Below, piece after piece: positions 35,484 to 44,172 of a stretch of 64,000 nucleotides of DNA. The notes under the pieces are model-generated. The model did no database searches. It was given only the letters and a program-made list of their open reading frames with translations, and had not been told where the DNA came from. The first letter of the stretch is position 1. Each line of letters begins with the position of its first letter. The position numbers and the translations under genes were made by a program. This DNA comes from Lachnospiraceae bacterium. Lineage in GTDB: Bacteria; Bacillota; Clostridia; Lachnospirales; Lachnospiraceae. The stretch is from contig JABZIZ010000001.1 of assembly GCA_015258065.1 (NCBI GenBank), positions 186,001-250,000 of the forward strand, read 5' to 3'.

Positions 35484-36866
35484 TTACACCTCCACAAAAT
35501 GTGTTTGCAAATCTACCGCGCTGCGATCAATCAATGTCGGCCAAAGTGCCACAACATTTGCAATATGTGAACGACCTCCAAAGAAAGATGCACCGGGCGG
35601 TCCGTTCAACTGCAGAGGAGAAATTTCCGGTACTAATTTCTGAAGCTCTTTCTTATCATCTCCCCATACACAGATACGAAGAACCACCTCATTTTGTTTC
35701 TTCAACAGATCATCATCAATTTCTGCGACATCCAAATGCAGCGCATTCAGTCCAAGATAATCGATGCGGATATCTCTATACTGCATTCCCCTGCGTTTCA
35801 TCTTCTTCATCAGAATCTCTCCTGCGTACTGAGCCTTCTCGTATGCATCCGGCCAAGCATAGCAAAGATAAGTCGTGAGGCGGTAACCTGCATCATACCC
35901 TATGCATAATTTCAACTTCTCCGGTGCCTTCTTCCCCTTAATTCCCGCAACCTCAACAAGATTTTCACCTACATTTTTGATTGTCGCATGGCTGATATCC
36001 ACGGTTACGTCCGGTGTGATGTAATTCGCGGGATCATGTACCTCATATAAAAATTGTTCCTTTACCGACTGCTCCGATATCAATCCTCCGCAATGGGGTG
36101 CTTTGGTAATGTGCATGGAATTTTCAGTAAGCTCTGCAATGGGAAATCCAAGATTATCCATATCCGGAACGCTTCTCCAGTCATAATCAAAATTCCCGCC
36201 TGCGCCTTGTCCTCCGCACTCCAACAGATGTCCCGCCATAATACCACGCGCCAGCTGATCCAAATCTCCATCCTGCCACCCATATTCATGCGCCAAAGGC
36301 GCAAGGAACATGGCTGAATCCGTTGCTCTTCCCGTTACGGTAACGTCTGCTCCCTGGGCAATCGAATCCATAATCGGCTGTCTTCCGTAATAGACATTCA
36401 CATTGAGAATTTTATCTTTAATGCTGCCAAAGTCTCCCACGTCATCCATATTGGGAAAAGTCATTCCCTGGTCAATCAAACGAGCGAGCTGCTCCATCAA
36501 ATCATCTCCCGTGACATATCCGATTTTATAGCCACTACCACCAAGCCCCTGTTCTCTCGCCTGTGCCGCAATTGCTTCTACTGCTCCCTCGATGTTCATA
36601 CCTCCGGCATTTGAAATAATTTTGATTCTCTTTTCAAATGCTTCCTTGCCACATTCACCCAGTAACTTTACAAAATCTCTGGCATAACCTGTTTGCGGAT
36701 TTTTCAGCTTCTGACGCTGCATAATCGAAAGTGTTAACTCTGCCAGATAATCACAGGCCATATAATCCAAATTCCCTTCGTGAATCATATGCACTGCGGC
36801 ATCGTTACTATCCCCCCAGAAACCCTGACCTCCACCAATCCTTATTTTTTTCATCTCTAACCCCAT
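35484..36866 (-). CDS. AtuA-family (DUF1446) protein, acyclic terpene utilisation type
   Basis: A 460-aa protein starting with IRIGGGQGFWGDSNDAA, followed by LDYMACDYLAELTLSIM, GGMNIEG and VTGRATDSAMFLAPLAHEYGW (each a short conserved block of DUF1446). It is the first gene after the sigma-54 promoter. In terpene and related branched-acid catabolic operons this family accompanies CoA-ester-processing enzymes; here it is next to HMG-CoA reductase. An alternative start ATG lies at 36854. Confidence 0.88.
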   Translation of the reverse strand: MGLEMKKIRIGGGQGFWGDSNDAAVHMIHEGNLDYMACDYLAELTLSIMQRQKLKNPQTGYARDFVKLLGECGKEAFEKRIKIISNAGGMNIEGAVEAIAAQAREQGLGGSGYKIGYVTGDDLMEQLARLIDQGMTFPNMDDVGDFGSIKDKILNVNVYYGRQPIMDSIAQGADVTVTGRATDSAMFLAPLAHEYGWQDGDLDQLARGIMAGHLLECGGQGAGGNFDYDWRSVPDMDNLGFPIAELTENSMHITKAPHCGGLISEQSVKEQFLYEVHDPANYITPDVTVDISHATIKNVGENLVEVAGIKGKKAPEKLKLCIGYDAGYRLTTYLCYAWPDAYEKAQYAGEILMKKMKRRGMQYRDIRIDYLGLNALHLDVAEIDDDLLKKQNEVVLRICVWGDDKKELQKLVPEISPLQLNGPPGASFFGGRSHIANVVALWPTLIDRSAVDLQTHFVEV

Positions 36867-36939
36867 TTCTCCGATCCAATTAAATTTTTGGTTTCTATTG
36901 GTGCTTCGATTGTAAGTAATGTCTAGACAGTTTTATATT

Positions 36940-36956
36940 TGCAAATTTCGTGCCAA
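36940..36956 (-). promoter_or_regulatory. Sigma-54 (-24/-12) promoter of the HMG-CoA reductase operon
   Basis: On the minus strand the sequence reads TTGGCACGAAATTTGCA. It matches the TGGCAC-N5-TTGCA consensus exactly, with GG and GC separated by ten bases. It lies 74 nt before the AtuA-type gene, predicting transcription start near 36929. Confidence 0.92.
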
Positions 36957-37029
36957 GTGAATTTTCACTGAATCCATCGCTTTTTTCTTTATCTCTAATT
37001 TATATTGTGTCTTTTTTGGCGCAAAAAAA

Positions 37030-37062
37030 TGTCAATATTGACACCATCTGCCAATATTGACA
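37030..37062 (-). promoter_or_regulatory. Two enhancer-binding palindromes (upstream activating sequence)
   Basis: TGTCAATATTGACA at 37030-37043 is a perfect 14-bp palindrome; TGCCAATATTGACA at 37049-37062 repeats it with one change. The centres are 19 bp apart, about two helical turns, and lie ~105-125 bp upstream of the predicted start, a typical place for a sigma-54 activator. The two copies form a 19-bp direct repeat. The likely binder is the activator encoded at 37144. Confidence 0.82.
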
Positions 37063-37143
37063 CAATCTGTACCTCCATCCCCATCGGAATCCTTATCATG
37101 CGAGCCGCACTCACTTGATGGGGCCGATCACTGCGTACATCCT

Positions 37144-38757
37144 CTATTTTATTTTATACTCTGCACATTTTCTGTAAAAAGTGCGTCGGGATATCCCCAA
37201 GCTCTTGATCGTTGATTCCCTGTTCCCCTTCATTTGCTTCAGTCTTTTTCGTATCAGCGTCGCCTCATAGTATGAAACGGCATCTGCCAGACTCACTTCT
37301 TCACTCTTTCCTATACCCCCCTGCAAAGATAGACCGGATATGGTCCGCTCTGAAATTTCCGATTCAAAGGAACCTGCCTTTTCCCATGATTCCTCGCTTT
37401 CTTTTTCATCCGCGCTTTCTCCGATCACGCCCATAAGCTCCAGATTCTTTCCACCGCTTAATATTACAGATCGCTCCATGATATTGCGCAACTCTCGAAT
37501 ATTTCCCGGCCATGAATAGCTCATCAGTTTCACATAACAATCTTTGCTGATCGAAAGGTTACGATTATATTTTATGGAAAATTTTTTTAAAAAATGTTCG
37601 GCCAACAACGGGATGTCCCCGGGTCGTTTCCTCAAAGGAACAATATTCAACGTGATGACATTCAAGCGAAAAAAAAGATCCTCTCGAAATAACTTGATTC
37701 GAATTAGATTTTCCAGCGGTTGATTTGTTGCCGCAATAATACGAACGTCAACCGGGATTCGCTGCTGCCTTCCGATTTTTTCAATCTCACCCTCCTGTAT
37801 CACACGCAGAAGCTTGGACTGCATAGAGACCGGCATATCTCCTATTTCATCCAGGAAAATGGTTCCATGATTGGCCAACTCAAATTTTCCCATCTTACCG
37901 CCCTTGCTCGCTCCGGTAAAGGCTCCTTCCTCATAACCGAAAAGTTCTGATTCGATCAAAGTCTCCGGAATTGCAGCACAGTTCACAATAATCAGCGGTT
38001 CTTTACTCCTATTACTGTTCTTATGGATATACTTGGCTAAAACCTCTTTCCCCACGCCATTTTCACCACGAATCAAAATGGGGACGTCTGTTTTAGCGAC
38101 AATCGCCGCCTGCTCGATCAGCCGATTATATCCGGGATCCTGCGTGATCAATCCGGTTCTATGAAAGGTTTCTTCATATTGATGCTGAACCTCACTGACC
38201 ATATTGGACATACGCTCAATCTCCCGATGAAGCGTATGTATCTGTGTATCATCTGTAAAGAATGAGATTGCTCCTGCATACTGATTGTTTTCAAAAATAC
38301 CCTCGATATGTAACGACACAAAACGATCCACAGATTTGATATAATGTGTTTCCTTATCATAATTTTGATGGTTGTGCAGCGCCTTACTCAGATAAGAGTC
38401 CGGTTCTATTTTATTGATATTGCGACCAATGATACGATTGGGGGCCACTCCCAACAGGCTCGTATAGGCAGGATTCACATAAAAAATTCTCCCATTACAA
38501 TCAGCAGCGATAATCCCGATCGGAATATAGTCCATCACAACCTCAGAAAAATGTTGATGGTGTTTGCTGATCAGGTACTCCAAGTCTTTTTTTCGCACTT
38601 CTCCAACAACCTTGCCGTCCTCCCGTATGGCGCAAATCGTATCCGTCATGTCCTTCAGCCCTGAACTTGCCAGTTGATATAAGGGCATCTCCGCTTTTAC
38701 TTCGGATTTATTTTCCGGATTCCCAGAGAACGGACGCATGATATCAAATATTTTCAT
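37144..38757 (-). CDS. Sigma-54-dependent transcriptional activator (PAS, AAA+, Fis HTH)
   Basis: A 537-aa enhancer-binding protein. A short N-terminal region (to ~70) resembles a CBS-type segment, a PAS domain spans ~72-170, and the AAA+ domain has Walker A GENGVGKE (231-238), an intact GAFTGA sigma-54 contact loop (278-283) and Walker B FLDEIGD (301-307). A Fis-type helix-turn-helix ends the protein (ESTIKSLGISRRTFYRKC). The PAS domain suggests control by a bound metabolite or cofactor. It reads away from nothing: the target promoter lies just downstream of its own stop. Confidence 0.93.
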   Translation of the reverse strand: MKIFDIMRPFSGNPENKSEVKAEMPLYQLASSGLKDMTDTICAIREDGKVVGEVRKKDLEYLISKHHQHFSEVVMDYIPIGIIAADCNGRIFYVNPAYTSLLGVAPNRIIGRNINKIEPDSYLSKALHNHQNYDKETHYIKSVDRFVSLHIEGIFENNQYAGAISFFTDDTQIHTLHREIERMSNMVSEVQHQYEETFHRTGLITQDPGYNRLIEQAAIVAKTDVPILIRGENGVGKEVLAKYIHKNSNRSKEPLIIVNCAAIPETLIESELFGYEEGAFTGASKGGKMGKFELANHGTIFLDEIGDMPVSMQSKLLRVIQEGEIEKIGRQQRIPVDVRIIAATNQPLENLIRIKLFREDLFFRLNVITLNIVPLRKRPGDIPLLAEHFLKKFSIKYNRNLSISKDCYVKLMSYSWPGNIRELRNIMERSVILSGGKNLELMGVIGESADEKESEESWEKAGSFESEISERTISGLSLQGGIGKSEEVSLADAVSYYEATLIRKRLKQMKGNRESTIKSLGISRRTFYRKCAEYKIK

Positions 38758-38896
38758 CTTCTACCTGTCCCTTGTACGAACCACATATTCCATCAAACGG
38801 TTTGGGTACAATGGATCTTAGATTCATTTGTACTCTTTGACCAATTCCGCACTTATATCAAAAAATATTGCAAGACCATTTACACGCAGTCTATTC

Positions 38897-40402
38897 CTAA
38901 GAGAACTCCCTTCTCCCATACTTATCCGGAATTCCGAAATGGAGACGATATTTTGCTATTGTTCTCCTGGACAGCTCTATTCCTCTTTCCTTCAGCTTCT
39001 CCATGATTTCTTGGTCACTTAACGGTTTTCTTTTATCTTCCTTAGAAATAATCTTGCAAAGCTCGGCCTTTATATGCTCTATCGTTACATTACACTCCTT
39101 CTTCTGTACCGTCTTCTCTCCCTTTCCTGCTATCGCATATGTCAAAAAATAGTTCATCGGATAGACACCCCAACGGCATTGAAGATACTTACATCGAAAT
39201 GTGCGACTGATTGTTGAGATTGATAGATTCGTTTTCGTTGCAATATCACCGAGATTCATTGGAATTTTATTTCCCGGACCCATTTCAAAAAAACGATGCT
39301 GGTGCTCCACAAGTGCCCTACTCACATGGATCAGTGTAGAACTCCTCATTTTCAATTCATCCTGCAAACGCTTTACCTCGCTAATTTTATCCCGAAGATA
39401 TTTTCTGGTTTTTTCCTCCTCACACGTTTCTAATAACTGACTATAATAGCGATTTACCGTAAATCGCGGGATATGAAAATCCGGTGCTAAAATTTGGAAG
39501 TTCCCTTCCAGCGTAACCACTAAAACATCCGGCGTCACATACTGGAAATTCATTCTGTCATTGAAGGCATTCCCCGGTTTGGGATTTAACTTTTTGATTT
39601 CCGCAACTGCTTCATGGACTGTTTCTATATCGATATGGTACTTCCTGGCAATCAAGTGAATACGATTCCTTGCCAATTCCCGCAAATCTTCGGCAATGAT
39701 GGATTTGGAAAGGAGCCTTACCTTTCTTTTATTTGCATCCGTTCTTTCTCCTGTATGTACATTTCGACGCTTTATCTGAAGCAGTAGACATTCTTTCAAA
39801 TCTCGACAACCAACCCCCGCGGGGTCTAAATCCTGCACGACTTGAAGCGCTTTCATGATTTTTTGCTCATCTGTATGAAAGATGGCAGCCGCCACAGAAA
39901 GAGGTTCCGAAAAGTACCCATTTTTATCTAGTGAATCAATAATGTAATCGATAATCTCTCTGTCCTGCTCGGGAAAAAGGGAATCCACCAACTGCGATTT
40001 CAAATATTCCTGTAAACTCTCACCATATTCCCGCAAATCCTGAATATAATCATCATTGGCTCGTTCGGTATCATCTCCATAGTAAACTCTGTTTTGATGA
40101 TCTGTGCTCGCCAGCCAGTCCAGTTTACGCTGAATCTCCATTCTTTTCAGTTCTGCGGCGGATATACCTGAGAATGCATTTGCCTCCCCGTCCAGTTCAG
40201 CTGTTTCAGCACCCGCCTCTCTATCTGGTACATAGAGTCCAGCAACCCGTATATCTTTGAGTTCCATCACCGGATTGTCCTGTGCCATCTGCTCCATATA
40301 TTCACGCAGTTCCTCGCTGCTAAATTGCAGCACCTTAAAATACTGCAATAAATCGGGGGACAGAACCTGATTCTGTAGGGGTTTCATCGTAACTTCCAGC
40401 AT
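38897..40402 (-). CDS. rpoN: RNA polymerase sigma-54 factor
   Basis: A 501-aa sigma-54. Region I shows the leucine/glutamine-rich LSPDLLQYFKVLQFSSEEL; the core-binding region includes LDPAGVGCRDLKECLLLQI, and the C-terminal RpoN box reads SRRTIAKYR (478-486), a slight variant of the classical ARRTVAKYR. All parts needed for -24/-12 recognition are present. ATG 40402 keeps region I complete; ATG 40387 is an alternative. It is encoded directly upstream of the activator, so the factor, its activator and a target operon are adjacent. Confidence 0.93.
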   Translation of the reverse strand: MLEVTMKPLQNQVLSPDLLQYFKVLQFSSEELREYMEQMAQDNPVMELKDIRVAGLYVPDREAGAETAELDGEANAFSGISAAELKRMEIQRKLDWLASTDHQNRVYYGDDTERANDDYIQDLREYGESLQEYLKSQLVDSLFPEQDREIIDYIIDSLDKNGYFSEPLSVAAAIFHTDEQKIMKALQVVQDLDPAGVGCRDLKECLLLQIKRRNVHTGERTDANKRKVRLLSKSIIAEDLRELARNRIHLIARKYHIDIETVHEAVAEIKKLNPKPGNAFNDRMNFQYVTPDVLVVTLEGNFQILAPDFHIPRFTVNRYYSQLLETCEEEKTRKYLRDKISEVKRLQDELKMRSSTLIHVSRALVEHQHRFFEMGPGNKIPMNLGDIATKTNLSISTISRTFRCKYLQCRWGVYPMNYFLTYAIAGKGEKTVQKKECNVTIEHIKAELCKIISKEDKRKPLSDQEIMEKLKERGIELSRRTIAKYRLHFGIPDKYGRREFS

Positions 40403-40543
40403 AATTATGAAAACCTCTTATCTTGAATTCTTATTGTCTAATCCAATTCCGTGCTCTTGTAGAAACCGGGTCCCTTTTCACTCGTCCTGAAATTCCGCAA
40501 GTAGAATCCAGTTCATTTGTAACCATCACGTTCAAAACTCCTT

Positions 40544-40735
40544 TCATTGGTCCATTGCTATGTCAGATAAGAATTTCCGCTTCAATATCATCGGAAGAGA
40601 AGTCCCGACCTTCTCCATTTCATTCATTCCCTTGAGAAGCTCGACCTCCAACTGCCCCCTGGTAAGCTCGCCCATAGCAAGAGGACGCTTCGCAGGAAGC
40701 TTCGATTCAAAAGAAATGCAGCGCCGGTCTTGCCA
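40544..40735 (-). pseudogene. Probable antitoxin gene remnant
   Basis: On the minus strand a GGAGG site and ATG near 40741 lead into a nine-codon frame that stops; the next frame continues as SFESKLPAKRPLAMGELTRGQL...KGMNEMEK, which resembles the C-terminal part of small type II antitoxins. This suggests a frameshifted gene. The rest of the 580-bp gap between rpoN and the FGGY kinase gene holds only this remnant and a terminator. Confidence 0.4.
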
Positions 40736-40898
40736 TAATCATCGCCTCCTAATGATATCATAAGCAATACGCTTGCCAAACGCAGTCAAAAGTATAATCA
40801 CCAGAATAAATTTCTGCGATCATCCAATTGATTTTTTGCATCTTAGCCTATACTATACATTAGTAATTGGGGTATACATTTGTGGATGTATACTTGAA

Positions 40899-40926
40899 GG
40901 GAGTTGGATCCGTCCGACTCCCTTTT
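40899..40926. terminator. Terminator downstream of the FGGY kinase gene
   Basis: A 10-bp stem with one wobble pair (GGGAGTTGGA with TCCGACTCCC) and a TCCG loop. T-rich tracts follow better on the plus strand (CTTTT) than on the minus strand, where the kinase transcript would end; it may work in both directions. Confidence 0.65.
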
Positions 40927-40983
40927 CATTTGATTCTAAACTTAGCTTCCGGAGGAGATTCGGCCTCACCCCTCAAAATCCAC

Positions 40984-42591
40984 TCATTCCCCTACTTCTT
41001 TTTCCCTCAAACAGCGGGCTGCCTCCCGTTCGATCGGCAGTCCCTTCGCATAGGCTTCCATGAATTTTCGGAAACCTTCCACATTTTCCTTCTGTGGCGT
41101 CTGTGTGCTGCTTTCACAATGTTGGAAGACTTCGTTTGTGAGGAAGGACTGCAAGGTTTCATCCGGTTTTTTCCTAAGGCGGTAGGCGGCAAGGATGGCT
41201 GCGCCCCAGGCACCTCCCTCCCCTGCGGTTTTCATCACAGAAACCGGCGCCCGAAGCGCAGCTGCCAGAAACTGCTGTCCGACGCCCTCGGTCTTGAAGT
41301 ATCCACCATGCCCGTAAATGGTATCGATCTTCACCTCTTCTTTTTCCAGAATATCCATGCCGATTCTGAGCGTAGCGAGCGCAGAATATAGGTGCATCCG
41401 TATGAAATTCGCCAGGTTCATCCTGCTGTCCGCCCCCCGCACAAAAAGAGGTCTGCCCTCTCTGCAGTCGGTGATAAACTCGCCGGACAGGTAGCCGTAG
41501 GACAGAAGGCCGCCACAGTCGGCATCTCCCTCCAGTGCCGCACGAAAGAGCGTTTCGTAGAGCTGGTTCTTTGTGAGGTCTGCCCCGATCGCAGAGGCGA
41601 ATTCTCCAAATAAATTCACATACGCATTGATATCCGAAGTGCAGTTATTGGCATGTACCATGGCAACCGCATCGCCGTCCGGCGTCGCCACCAGGTCGAT
41701 TTCGGGATAGACTTTTTTCAGCTCTTTTTCCAAAACAAACATGCCGAAAATGGAAGTCCCCGCGGAGACGTTGCCGGTTCTGACGCCCACCGAGTTCGTG
41801 GCGACCATCCCGGTTCCTGCATCTCCTTCCGGCGGAGCCAGGACACAGCCTGCCTGTAATCCTCCGGTCGGATCAAGGAGAAGCGCCCCCTCCCCGGTAA
41901 GAAGGCCCGCCTCCGCACCTGCTTTTTTTACCACCGGAAGAATCTGCCTCAGTTTCCATGGATATTTGCCGTCCACCAGGAGGTCAAACTTCTCTATCAG
42001 ATCCTTTCGGTAATCCCCCGTCGCCGGATCAATGGGGAACATGCCGGAAGCATCGTCCATCCCGAGGCAGTGCTCCCCCGTCAGCCTATGATGCACGTAT
42101 CCCGCCAGGGTGGTGAGTGAAGCGATTCTTCCGACATGTTCCTCCCGGTTCAAAATCGCCTGATACAGGTGGGCAATGCTCCAGCGCTCCGGAATGTTAT
42201 AGGAAAAGAGCCCGGTCAATTCCTTTGCGGCTTCTCCGGCGGTCGTGTTTCTCCACGTACGGAAAGGAGCCAGCTGGTTTCCCTCCTGATCAAAGGCGAG
42301 ATAGCCGTGCATCATGCCGGAGATCCCAATCGAAGCCACCTTCTGCAGTTCTATCCCCTGCGTCTGCTGCACATTCTGCACCAGTTCCCTATAGCAACCC
42401 TGCAGTCCACGCCAGACTTCATCCAGATCATAGGTCCAGATCCCGTTTTCATAGCGATTTTCCCAGTCGTATCCGCCGGAGGCAAGTACTTCATAATCCG
42501 GTCCGATTAGGACCGCCTTGATTCTGGTCGATCCCAGCTCAATTCCCAGAACCGCCTTCCCCTCTTCTATGACCTTTTGCCCTGTTGCCAT
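40984..42591 (-). CDS. FGGY-family carbohydrate kinase (pentulose kinase type)
   Basis: A 535-aa FGGY kinase. The phosphate loop is [13 protein letters not shown], the substrate region [16 protein letters not shown] and [10 protein letters not shown], and the C-terminal nucleotide site [16 protein letters not shown]. Residues and length fit a xylulokinase/ribulokinase-related clade common in Lachnospiraceae, but the exact sugar is unclear. It follows an iron-dependent alcohol dehydrogenase gene with a hairpin in the 46-nt gap, suggesting a sugar-alcohol or ketose route. Confidence 0.85.
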   Translation of the reverse strand: MATGQKVIEEGKAVLGIELGSTRIKAVLIGPDYEVLASGGYDWENRYENGIWTYDLDEVWRGLQGCYRELVQNVQQTQGIELQKVASIGISGMMHGYLAFDQEGNQLAPFRTWRNTTAGEAAKELTGLFSYNIPERWSIAHLYQAILNREEHVGRIASLTTLAGYVHHRLTGEHCLGMDDASGMFPIDPATGDYRKDLIEKFDLLVDGKYPWKLRQILPVVKKAGAEAGLLTGEGALLLDPTGGLQAGCVLAPPEGDAGTGMVATNSVGVRTGNVSAGTSIFGMFVLEKELKKVYPEIDLVATPDGDAVAMVHANNCTSDINAYVNLFGEFASAIGADLTKNQLYETLFRAALEGDADCGGLLSYGYLSGEFITDCREGRPLFVRGADSRMNLANFIRMHLYSALATLRIGMDILEKEEVKIDTIYGHGGYFKTEGVGQQFLAAALRAPVSVMKTAGEGGAWGAAILAAYRLRKKPDETLQSFLTNEVFQHCESSTQTPQKENVEGFRKFMEAYAKGLPIEREAARCLREKEVGE

Positions 42592-42613
42592 ACCTTCTCC
42601 CTTCTGATGGAAG

Positions 42614-42630
42614 CGGGATCAGCGATCCCG
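42614..42630 (-). terminator. Intercistronic hairpin between alcohol dehydrogenase and kinase genes
   Basis: A perfect 7-bp stem (CGGGATC/GATCCCG) with a 3-nt loop. The T tract follows on the plus strand, so on the coding strand it is more likely an mRNA-stability or attenuation element. Confidence 0.4.
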
Positions 42631-42637
42631 TTGTTTT

Positions 42638-43852
42638 TCACATGCTGGCACAGTAAATCGCCAGAAAGTCTTCTTCTCCCAGCTTTTTCGCTGATCCAAC
42701 GAAGCCTCCTACTCCAAGGGCGCACTTGTGCGCCATTTCGGTCAGCTGCTCCTCTGTCGGGTGAATGCCCAGCTCGCGCAGGTTGGTCGGCATGTGGATT
42801 TCACGGAAGAAATCCTCCGTCCGCCGAATTCCCTCGAGGGCGATCTCCTCCTCTGTCAGACCCTTCCGGTTGCCTTCTGCCCGGCTGTAAACATTGACAT
42901 CGGCAACGTTCCACACCCGAAGAGCAAACTGATAGAACCGCGGCAGGCAGTCACGGTAGACATACCGGGCCCAGCTTCCCCAGATCGCGGCAAGGCCCGC
43001 TCCGTGCGCCACGTCAAACATTCCTCCGATCTCGTGCTCTAGCTTATGGCAGGCCCAGTCCCCGCCGCCGCTGCCACAGCCGGTCAGTCCGTTATGCGAA
43101 AGACTTCCCGCCCACATGACTTCGGCTCTCGCCTCGTAGTTCTGTGAATCGTGCCCCAGAATCCGTGCGTTTCGGATTACCGTTCTCAAAAGCCCCTCGG
43201 CGATCTCATCGGTGATCTCCATGCTGCCGCCCTGCACAAAATAACGTTCCATCGTGTGCATCATGATATCGGTGCAGCCGCAGGAAGTCTGATAATCCGG
43301 CAGCGTCATGGTCAGCTCCGGATTCAGGATGGCAAACACCGGCCTGCCGAAATCGCTGTTGCAACCTCTCTTGATCCACCCTTCTTCCTTCGTGATCACG
43401 GAGGAATCACTCATTTCACTCCCGGTCGCCGCAATGGTCAGGATCACGCCGACCTTTAGACAGCCTGCCACCTTTCGTTTGCGATCATAAAAGTCCCAGA
43501 CATCTCCGCCGTTTGCCACGCCGTAACCGATCGCCTTTGCCGAATCGATTGCACTTCCACCGCCGATCGCCAGAATAAAATCGACCTGTTCCTTCTTACA
43601 GAGCTCAATTCCTTCATAAACCAGACTGAGCCTCGGGTTCGGCACCGCTCCGCCCAGCGTAATATATGAGATGCCTGCCTCATCCAGAATCTTGCTCACC
43701 CTTTCCAGAAGACCGGAACGGACAATGCTGCCGCCCCCGTAATGAATCAGGATTTTTTTTCCTCCGAACTCCTGAATGAGTTCTGCCACCCTCTCTTCTG
43801 TTTTCTTCCCGAAAACCACCCTCGTTGGTGTGTAATACCTAAAGTCTCGCAT
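42638..43852 (-). CDS. Iron-containing alcohol dehydrogenase
   Basis: A 404-aa group III dehydrogenase. The NAD(P)-binding loop GGGSAIDSAKAIGYG lies at ~95-110, and the metal ligands appear in DIMMHTMERYF and HGAGLAAIWGSW. It resembles butanol dehydrogenase/YugJ-type enzymes that reduce aldehydes during fermentation. ATG 43852 is preceded by AAAGGAGG 4-5 nt upstream, so the frame extension to 43888 is not used. It follows a small hydrophobic protein gene and precedes the FGGY kinase. Confidence 0.9.
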   Translation of the reverse strand: MRDFRYYTPTRVVFGKKTEERVAELIQEFGGKKILIHYGGGSIVRSGLLERVSKILDEAGISYITLGGAVPNPRLSLVYEGIELCKKEQVDFILAIGGGSAIDSAKAIGYGVANGGDVWDFYDRKRKVAGCLKVGVILTIAATGSEMSDSSVITKEEGWIKRGCNSDFGRPVFAILNPELTMTLPDYQTSCGCTDIMMHTMERYFVQGGSMEITDEIAEGLLRTVIRNARILGHDSQNYEARAEVMWAGSLSHNGLTGCGSGGGDWACHKLEHEIGGMFDVAHGAGLAAIWGSWARYVYRDCLPRFYQFALRVWNVADVNVYSRAEGNRKGLTEEEIALEGIRRTEDFFREIHMPTNLRELGIHPTEEQLTEMAHKCALGVGGFVGSAKKLGEEDFLAIYCASM

Positions 43853-43862
43853 ACACCCTCCT

Positions 43863-44078
43863 TTAAACCGCCGCCTTGACCAGCGCAATCACCCCTACTA
43901 AAAGGATCACCGGTAGCACAAAGAACGCCAGCCCGAACACGGTGACCGCAAGACTGGCCAGAATCATCCAGCCAAAGATCCCCAGGACCCAGCCGAACAT
44001 GGCTCCCAGAATGCGAAAAAAGAGTCCTGTGATTTTAAACATGGCTGCCATAAAAAAGATCATCAATAAAATCCCCAT
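43863..44078 (-). CDS. Small hydrophobic membrane protein
   Basis: A 71-aa protein that is almost wholly hydrophobic, with two or three membrane segments and a GAMFGWVLGIFGWMI core. Its stop lies 10 nt before the alcohol dehydrogenase start, inside that gene's ribosome-binding region, and its own ATG is preceded by GGAAGGGAG. I do not recognise a family; short proteins of this look are common in Firmicutes. Confidence 0.6.
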   Translation of the reverse strand: MGILLMIFFMAAMFKITGLFFRILGAMFGWVLGIFGWMILASLAVTVFGLAFFVLPVILLVGVIALVKAAV

Positions 44079-44172
44079 AGATGTATACTCCCTTCCTGAA
44101 AAGATGCCTGCGTCACCTCAGTAAGACAGACTTGGTGCTTCCCGTCTGTGCGAAGCGAACCTTGCCTGCAAT

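Noticed and set aside
37000..37014. Third activator palindrome near 37005
   Set aside because: Only a loose half-match (ATATTGTGTC) is visible; it lacks the symmetric TGTCAAT half.
44125..44152. ACAGAC/GTCTGT hairpin as terminator of the racemase gene
   Set aside because: The stem is only 6 bp with a 12-nt loop and no T run follows on the coding strand.
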